NCBI GenBank assembly: GCA_024760905.1
Contig: CM045733.1
Location: forward strand, 33,192,501-33,256,500
DNA from: Plotosus lineatus
Taxonomy: Eukaryota > Chordata > Actinopteri > Siluriformes > Plotosidae
Direction: 5' to 3'
DNA: 64,000 bases
In this document: piece by piece, positions 57,301 through 64,000 of the stretch
Layout: every line of letters begins with the position of its first letter
Position numbering within the stretch: position 1 is the stretch's first letter
Notes under the pieces: generated by a model
What the model was told of the DNA's origin: nothing
Databases searched by the model: none
Seen by the model: the letters and a program-made list of their open reading frames with translations, nothing else
Made by a program: the position numbers and the translations under genes

Positions 57301-57545
57301 GGACATACAATTCACAACCATTAAAAAAAATAATAATATTTGCATAGTAATTTTGTTGTAAGTAAAAACATCACTGATGGGTATCATCAAAGTACAGTCA
57401 TCTTATTTGGTTAACTCGTAAGCCTGGATTTACTAATTCATCTCTTGGCGGTATAATAGTTAAACACATCAGTCTAAAATTGTGCCCTATAATGCATTAG
57501 AGACATTGAGTTCAGGTGTGGTTTTGAGGAAGCTATCCGAGCCAT

Positions 57546-57584
<39 letters not shown>

Positions 57585-58387
57585 ACTGTAGCGTTGAGTT
57601 TATCTTAATCAAAGCCCGTGTTCAGTAAACCCAGGTCTGTCATTCAGCAACACTTTTGCATCTTTTTTCATATTTGCAACTCCTTACTTTGAGGTTATTT
57701 AGGGTGGCAAGTTCATCAATTATTACATTAAGAGGAAACCAAGGAAGTTGAAGGAAACATCAGCAAATGCAGGAAGCGCATGCAAAATTGCAGCACAATT
57801 TACAACAGCAGAGGGTAATTAAAGCCCTGTATAATTAGAATTTCATTCATAATTTATTCTATCCATTCACTTAAATCCAACTCTTGGTGCCTCAATGAGG
57901 GTTTTTTTTACAGGGCAAGTGAGCAGGTCCTTTCCTCAATTTACCTGGGCTTGGGACACGTATGTGTTGCCCTGATTGAATAGCTGAGCAGAACAATTTA
58001 CACCTATGAGTAATCTGGAATTCCATCGTGAAATTAGCCTAACTTGCATGGCTTTGGTTTGCAGGAGGAAACCCAAGCAGGCACAGGGAGAACATGCAAA
58101 GTCCACACAGAAACGTCCTCACCAGCAACTGGACTATAACCCAAGATATTCTTATTCTCTACCGACAGTGCTAAGCACTTTGCTGTCATAACCTCCTCCC
58201 CCTTTCTGCCTTCTCCATCCCCAACATACAAGAAGAAACACTGAATAAAACAAGGGCACAGAGAAGCAGTTCTTTTCAGTTGGTAATGTGCTTATCTTGA
58301 TGAACTTTTCGTCATTTTTGGTACAAGAAAATAAACTTTTTCTGAGTACACACACGCACACAATACAAATATACATTTTTATATATA
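57301..58387. other. Intronic sequence with poly-T and a family D remnant
   Basis: Poly-T of about 34 at 57549-57582. A degenerate family D minus copy lies at about 57950-58185 (gcacagggagaacatgcaaa). Otherwise unrecognised. Confidence 0.5.
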
Positions 58388-59165
58388 CAGTGGTACCTCT
58401 CCTTACGATAGTCCAAGAAAAAGAAAAATCCAGTTTACGAAAAACATTTTCCTAAATGTTATGTCTCTGTATACGAAACTTCATTCAAACATTAAAACAC
58501 GCCATTCAAACATTAAAACAATGCATGCTCTTCCATTGACTACATGTCTCAACATCCCGCCCCGCTGGCCTCCCATTGGCTAGGAGGGATGACGCAGCTC
58601 CCTTCCATTGGTTATCTCCCAACATCCCGCCCCGCTGGCCTCCCATTGGCTAGGAGGGATGACACAGCTTCCTTGAGCTCCCTTGGGCTTGTTTCATGAG
58701 TTTTTCGAGTGTGTTCATTGCAACTTTTTTGGCTCAGGCTTTTAACCTTGCATAAACATTTGTAAGATTATAACTCTGCGAAGAAGACATGGTCAATTAA
58801 AAAAAAAAAAAAATTCAAACAATGCACGAGTTGGTATCCCATTGACTACATGTCCCAACATCCAGCCCCACTGGCCTCCCATTGGCTATATCCCAACATC
58901 CTGCCCCGCGGGCCTCCCATTGGCTAGGAGGGATGACGCAGCTTCCTCCCATTGGCTATCTCTAAACATTCCGCCCCACTGGCTTCCCACTGGCATACAA
59001 TAAAAAGATTTTATCAGTTTTTCGAGTGTGCTCATTGCAACTTTTTTGGCTCAGGCTTTTAATCTTACATAAACATTTGTAGGATTATAACTCTGCTAAA
59101 AAGACATGGCCAACACGAAGTAAGTACCTTAAAAGGTATGCTTTTATAATTTTTAAAGGGTAGTG
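58388..59165 (+). mobile_element. Tigger-like element, left end and CCAAT-rich repeats
   Basis: Starts cagtggtacctctccttacg after TA, a Tigger-type terminus. It contains four to five imperfect copies of a unit including cccgccccgctggcctccc, attggctaggagggatgacg (58552 onward, 58614 onward, 58857 onward, 58898 onward). The closing part gtgtgctcattgcaactttt / ttttttggctcaggctttta appears twice (about 58708-58745 and 59024-59065). No right terminus was identified before the next element. Confidence 0.65.
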
Positions 59166-59199
59166 TTGGGGGCCTTGGAACCAATCATGCATTTTACAT

Positions 59200-59833
59200 A
59201 TAAAAGAAAAAGAGTCCGTCACCCCCTTTCTTTGAGTGCGGAAGTGGTTTGTGTTTGCTAGACATTTTGGACCAGATTGAGTGTACTTTTGCTATTATGG
59301 GACCGAAAAAGACCCCACCACAGGCGGAGATCATTGAAAAACACGAACGAGGTGTGCGTTTGTGTGACTCAGCGTCCCAGTACCAGTACAAGGAACAATG
59401 AAGCTATTAAGGGTGCGTGTGTGGCTAAAGGTGTTTCCAAACAGTAGGCGTTTCCAAACACTCCTTCCAAACAGTAAGTCCCTCCCTCCCTCCCTCCTCC
59501 CACTCCATTCCATCAAGCCATCAACTACCATCACAAAGGTAAATAAAACGAATTTATTATACAGTACAGTTTATTTCTTTAATTACAATCCAATAGACAT
59601 TTATTATACATAAAATAAGGTATATTTTTGTGTAGTTTTAAGGCTTATTTAGTAGAAAATTATGTTTTATGGGGACCTGGGAACGGATTATTCTCATTTT
59701 AATGGTTTCTTATGGGAAATAAATGTTCGGAAGACGAACTTTTCGCCTCACACACACTTTCAGGGAACCAATTATGTTCGTGAGCTTGAGGCGAAAAGTT
59801 CGTGAGCTTAAGCGTTCGTCAGCGGAGGTTTTA

Positions 59834-59836
<3 letters not shown>
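59200..59836 (+). mobile_element. Tigger-like element, right part, with transposase start
   Basis: Related in inverted orientation to the element at 27743-28528. The + strand at 59298 reads GPKKTPPQAEIIEKHERGVR then LCDSASQYQ, the transposase N-terminal HTH, and stops soon after. The right end gtcagcggaggttttactg is followed by (TA)n. Next to the terminus, ccaattatgttcgtgagc runs into ttgaggcgaaaagttcgtg, joining sequence that sits at opposite ends in the other copy: a hybrid terminus. Confidence 0.75.

Positions 59837-59913
<77 letters not shown>
59837..59913. repeat. (AT)n microsatellite at Tigger terminus
   Basis: Begins at the TA expected to flank the Tigger end at 59836 and runs into poly-T and then a SINE. 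Confidence 0.95.
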
Positions 59914-59928
<15 letters not shown>

Positions 59929-60196
59929 CCTTTCGGCTTTTCCCCTTTATCAGGTGTCACCACAGCGAATGATTCGCACGTTTGATTTGGCATAGATTTT
60001 TACTTCAGATGCCCTTCCTGACACAATCCTTTAGCAAGGGACAGAAACACGCTGACGGCTTTGCAGTCTACTCTTTATGAAAGTCAGCAATGTTTTTTTT
60101 ACACGCCTCTCACCGTAGACCGTGAGAGACATGGCCCGCCTTTGATAACCCAGTTAACTGTACTGGGGGGTCAGTGAGAAGCTTGTGGAGAGTGGG
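59914..60196 (-). mobile_element. tRNA-headed SINE, tail type B, head lost
   Basis: Minus copy: tail tttcctttcggcttttccc, gtgtcaccacagcgaatgat; core tttgataacccagttaactg. The head breaks off at gtggagagtgggac where the following MITE begins, so one element has truncated the other. Confidence 0.8.
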
Positions 60197-61996
60197 ACCC
60201 TCACTTTCCGCGGTTAATTGGGACCGAGATCCCCAAGCGACCATCGAAATTCGTGAAGTAGGATCACCCCCCACCCCCAACTGATATATACATACATGTA
60301 TATGTGTATATAATATCAATAAATACATATCCAATGCTATCAATGCTTATAATAACAATTTAACAGTGAAAAAATAACATAAGATGTAAGTAAAATATAA
60401 ATACAGACGCTCTCCAACTCACCAACATTCATTTTGCAAACATCCAGAGATACCAACAAAGCTGTCCAAGGTCGAAAGTGAAAGTGAAATGAAATTGAAG
60501 AACAAGTAGAAATAGAAATGGAATAAAATCTACAGAAAGATAGATCATAAATATAAGTATGAAATATGATTAAACATTATAAGGGGCAGAGGGGGGGCGT
60601 GGCTGTGCACACACAGATGCAATAATGTATCCAGTTTTGATGGGAGATTTTGGGTTGTGTTTTGTTTTGTGTTGGTTTAGGTTTTTTGGGGGGTTTTTGC
60701 ATAATTGGCCTTGTTTTTGTGATATTTTCCTTAACTTTTCTACCTATTCCTCCTCATTTATTCATTCATTCATTCATTCATTCAGCTCCTCTCTTCACCC
60801 AAGTGTCCAGAACACACAGCCGCAAGTTCAGTGACACGACTACAAAGTCAATTATCGAACTGCGACTTAGGGTGTCCTGGTGCCAAGTCCTTTTATGGGC
60901 ACACTTATGTTTGAACATGTTGTTCGTGATAGACAAACTGTGACGAACACAGAAGTCCAACAACGAAACACCATTCGGGTTCAGACTGGAGAGGCCATAC
61001 CTACCGATCACACCCTTCCAGGTCACACTATTGTTGCCCACATGGGCATTGAGGTCTCCCAAGACAACGAGTGAGTCTCCCAAGGGAGCGTTCTCCAACA
61101 CACCCCCTAAAGACTCCAAGAAGGGTGGGTACTCTGAACTGGTATTTGGTGCATAAGCACAAATAATAGTCAGGACCCGTCCCCCACCCGAAGACAGAGG
61201 GAAGCTACCCGTTCTTCAACCGGGGAGAACCCCAACATTTGGGCCCCGAGACGGGGGACAAGAAGAATGCCCACACCGGATCGCTGCCTCTCCCCAAGAA
61301 CAACTCCAGAATGGAATAAGGTCCAGCCTCTCTCGAGAAGGGTGGTTCCAGAGCCCAGACTATGCGTTGAGGTTGAGCCTGACTATATCTAGTCAGTATC
61401 TCTCCACCTTACGCATTAGATCAGGCTCTTTCCCCGCCAGAGAGGTGACATTTCGTCCCTAGGGTCAGAGTCAGTAACCGAGGATCGGTCCGACAGAACC
61501 CATGCTTCTGGCTGCCACCCAACTCACATTACACCTGACCCCTAAAAAAGGGCGGACCCATGTCTCCTTTTCGGGCTAGGCCCGGCCAGGCCCCATGGGC
61601 AGAAGCCCGACCACCAGGCGCTCGCCTTCGAACTCCTCCCCGGGCCTGGCTCCAGGGGGGGGACCCTAGTGACCCGTGTCCGGGCAGGGGAAACTGTATA
61701 CTTGTCTGTTTCTTGGTCATAGAGGTCTTCTGAAACGCACTTCGTCTGGACCTTCACCCAGGACCTGTTTGCCTTGGGTGACTCTACCAGGGGCATTATG
61801 CCCCCGACAACATAGCTCCTAGGATCATTAGGTCACGCAACCCACTCCAGCACGATAAGGTGGCGTTTCAGGGAGGGGCTATTCTTCCTTAATTTCCTTA
61901 TTTTTTAATTCAATGATTATTTATTATTATTTTCTTTTAAAAACACGATGCACTGAAGCCGCATTAATTAAAGCAAGAAGTAGCGAGGGATCCATG
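60192..61996 (+). mobile_element. pogo-like MITE, CAGGGATCCCTC family, copy 7, split by Rex3
   Basis: The left end is damaged (gggaccctcactttccgcgg) and the right end is gtagcgagggatccatg. The interior resembles the other copies but is interrupted at the conserved ctattcttccttaatttcc by the Rex3 insertion 60755-61878. Confidence 0.8.
60755..61878 (-). mobile_element. Rex3-like LINE, 5' half only, with (GAAT)n tail
   Basis: The 5' leader (cgataaggtggcgtttcagg) is at the right and the endonuclease region at the left: [39 protein letters not shown]. It ends near the residues corresponding to VKRGAE of the longer copy, followed by (GAAT)n instead of the rest of the element. The 11-bp duplication ctattcctcct / ctattcttcct lies at 60744-60754 and 61879-61889. 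The whole reverse transcriptase and native 3' end are missing, the reverse of the usual 5' truncation. Confidence 0.85.
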
Positions 61997-62783
61997 TATA
62001 TACCAACTGGGAGTTAAATAAGTGTCAGGTATAGTGCTGTCATGGTCCATCAATGCATCCATGATTTTTAGTAACATGACATCTCAGGAAGGAATGATTA
62101 AATAGTTTTAACTATCATTGTAGCTACTAACTAGAAGATGAACTGTTTTAATTGTGGCATTGATCAAGGCAGAGTCAATATCAAGGTAAAATGTGAGATG
62201 CATCTTTTCTATGTGTCCTACGGATATGACTTACATGTTGAACATTCAGGCACTTCAGGACTTTTGCCACAAAAACAAAATGGCGACGTTTAAACCGAAG
62301 ATATTTAACATCTGGCAGTTTTTCTTTTGTGAGTTTTTCAGGAATGTACGAGAGCCATATCCATTATGATACCGATTGGCTGTTATGTATTACTGAGTTT
62401 TTAACAATGGTTGTGAAGAAGCTGAAGCTGGTTTATATAAAAAATACTAAAGCAGTGTTTGTGTAAACAATTTTTAAATTTGTTTTCTTTCCAGTTCCAG
62501 TTTGTTGTTCTTGTGTAAAGGTTTTTCAGATGTACACATTTGAGATTAAATGCCGATAGTTCCTGATCCTGGAAATTGTATTTTATACACTTTTCATGTT
62601 CTCTGAACACCACCACCCCAGATTACTCTTCAAATATTTCAGTTCAAACTTGCACATTTCATCCAGGCTGTGGGGTAAAAAAAAAAAAAAAAAAAAAAAA
62701 AGTGGTTTGTCAGTTATGTAAGAACTGGGAGTTGTTATGTAATAGTGGTGCTTAAAGACACGGTGCCCTTGTTTATTTTACAG
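61997..62783. other. Intronic sequence upstream of exon C
   Basis: Poly-A of about 27 at 62675-62701; otherwise nothing recognised. Confidence 0.5.
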
Positions 62784-62940
62784 GTCCTTCAAGCCAGATT
62801 TTATCCTGATTCGCCAACACGCCTACAGCATGACCCCAGGAGAAGACTTTCGAAGTCTTGTGATTGGTCTGCAGTATGGCAGTGTGCCAAGCATCAACAC
62901 CCTGCACTCCATCTACAACTTCTGTAGCAAACCCTGGGTT
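62784..62940 (+). CDS. syn3: syn3 exon C: C-domain segment ending in FCSKPWV
   Basis: A 157-nt exon with acceptor ttattttacag and donor gtaagt. The first base completes the Arg codon started in exon B, giving [19 protein letters not shown]. The rest contains [27 protein letters not shown] and CSKPWV, and ends on a codon boundary. This is one of the most conserved stretches of the synapsin family, part of the C-domain core. The combination [14 protein letters not shown] and FCSKPWV resembles synapsin III as I remember it, where synapsins I and II have FCDKPWV. No disruption is visible. In human SYN3 the TIMP3 gene is nested on the opposite strand in an intron. Neither flanking complete intron here shows a TIMP-like exon, so any nested copy would lie outside the window. 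Confidence 0.9.
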
Positions 62941-63540
62941 GTAAGTGACTCTCTAATTCTCTCAACATTATAAAACAGTTGGATTGCAATATCTGAAATG
63001 AGTAGTTCAGTGCTGTTAGCTTTGTACTTTGAACAAATAGAGCCAAACTTTCCACCATTTTTTTGGAAACCCTTGTTTAGCATAAACAAAAAACAACCAT
63101 AAAATTCAACAGAAGTTTTTATTGTTTGCGGGGTTTTTTTGCAGTTGGCCGTATTGCATATAGCTTTGTAGAATTTTTTTCAGAGCACCATATTTGGGAA
63201 AGCACAGTACTGTATTTAAATGACTCGTGCAATGTGAGTGACTGCAGCTTGTAGTAATTTACTTACTCCTAATTGCAGCAATTTACTTTTGCACTTGATA
63301 TGGAGATGTTGACAGAGTGAGAGAGATGCTCTGAGAGCCGAGAATACAAAGTTTAAAAAGAGTTATATAATTATTAGGAATTACACACACTTTAATATGA
63401 GCAGATGAGTTCTCCGTATTCTTATCCTGTAATTCATAGACACATGTTTTTGAGGGCAGAGCCAAAAAGCAAAGCACTGAAAACTCAATAAAAATAAGTG
63501 TGGAAGATATTAAATTAAGACAAATATGCAGTGAGGGTGT
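62941..63540. other. Intron downstream of exon C, nothing recognised
   Basis: No element identified; the next syn3 exon is beyond the window. Confidence 0.5.
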
Positions 63541-63544
63541 GATC

Positions 63545-63633
63545 ACAGAAGCAGCGAGACAGCAAATTTTCTTTTTCCGGCGGCTGAGGAGGTTTGGCAT
63601 GGACTCCAGAATACTCACCAGTTTCTACCAATG
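63545..63633 (+). mobile_element. Non-LTR retrotransposon C-terminal fragment
   Basis: The frame reads EAARQQIFFFRRLRRFGMDS then RILTSFYQCT, matching the conserved (L)YFLRRLR-F----ILT-FY region near the end of many fish non-LTR retrotransposon ORFs. It differs from both the RTE and Rex3 copies here. It joins a Rex3 fragment directly. Confidence 0.6.
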
Positions 63634-63639
63634 CACCAC

Positions 63640-64000
63640 TTCACACTTCGCTGCGAATCACTCTACAGTATTGAGAGCTTGAGGTTACTTGATGAAGCCA
63701 AAAGGACAACATCTGCAAACAGCAGATACGAGATCCAATGGCCACTAATCCAGAACCCCTGAATGCCATGGCTCTGCCTAGAAATAATATAGATAACAAT
63801 TATGAAAAGAATCGATCACAATGTACGGATGTCTATAAGTGCACTTGGCACCAGGACACCCAAGGCTGTGGTTTGATGATTGACTTTGGAGTTATGTGAC
63901 AAGACTTGTGGCCACATGTTCCAGACACTCCGGTAAAGAGAGGAGCTGAGCTGCCAACAGATCACCACCTGTTGGTGAGCTGACTCCAATGGCGGGGAAC
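63640..64000. mobile_element. Two inverted Rex3-like fragments at the window edge
   Basis: 63640-63815 matches the minus-orientation Rex3 reverse transcriptase region (gatgaagccaaaaggacaac, tccaatggccactaatccag). 63835-64000 matches the endonuclease region in the opposite, plus orientation (gtgcacttggcaccaggaca, gagaggagctgagctgcca). The head-to-head join fits a 5' inversion (twin priming) or a later rearrangement. The second part continues beyond the window. Confidence 0.75.

Noticed and set aside
43648..62783. timp3 nested in this syn3 intron
   Set aside because: No TIMP-like Cys-rich exon seen on either strand; the ORFs present belong to mobile elements or are short.

Overview
This is intronic vertebrate DNA, almost certainly from a ray-finned fish. 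The only host gene I can support is a synapsin gene, best matching synapsin III (syn3), on the + strand. Three short internal exons are visible (13074-13131, 43556-43647, 62784-62940; 58, 92 and 157 nt). They splice in frame and encode consecutive parts of the start of the conserved synapsin C domain. Two whole introns (30.4 kb and 19.1 kb) and parts of the two flanking introns fill the window. No rRNA gene, functional tRNA gene, CRISPR array or bacterial-type operon is present.

The introns are a dense graveyard of mobile elements, and most of the annotation concerns them. Non-LTR retrotransposons: a nearly full-length RTE element with a 16-bp target duplication (21998-25118), a 5'-truncated second RTE copy (30366-32234), and six copies or fragments of a Rex3-like RTE-clade element, one of them 3.3 kb long. 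SINEs: one tRNA-headed family (possibly tRNA-Glu derived) whose copies share a head and core but end in at least three different 3' tails. One of those tails is built from sequences seen at the two ends of the resident RTE element. DNA transposons: pogo/Tigger-type TA-flanked elements (one MITE family has seven copies plus a fragment), two Tc1-like relics, a piggyBac transposase pseudogene, a hAT element related to GTF2IRD2/Charlie-type transposases, a small hAT MITE, and a THAP-encoding element with inverted ends. Two further inverted-repeat families carry arrays of short motifs and I cannot name them.

Layout. 1-13 kb: SINEs, an internally deleted Rex3, pogo/Tigger MITEs and a deleted Tc1 element, then syn3 exon A. 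14-21 kb: Rex3 fragment, the CGGAA-motif element, a SINE cluster and the THAP element. 22-25 kb: full-length RTE. 25-29 kb: a foldback SINE, then a three-level nest (SINE, GGACGTTTTGGCC-motif element, Tigger). 30-38 kb: second RTE, SINEs, microsatellites. 38-42 kb: full-length Rex3 inserted in a Tc1 end. 43.5 kb: exon B. 44-51 kb: piggyBac pseudogene split by another transposon, SINE, second CGGAA-motif element. 52-60 kb: Rex3 fragment, hAT fragment, SINE with a third tail, Tigger elements with CCAAT-rich repeats. 60-62 kb: MITE interrupted by a 5'-only Rex3. 62.8 kb: exon C, then a chimeric, inverted LINE junction at the window edge.

The most interesting structures are the tail-swapping SINE family and its link to the RTE element, the THAP/convergent-ORF transposon, the motif-array transposons, and the nested insertions that give a relative chronology. 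All family names come from reading translated motifs and remembered families. No database search was run.
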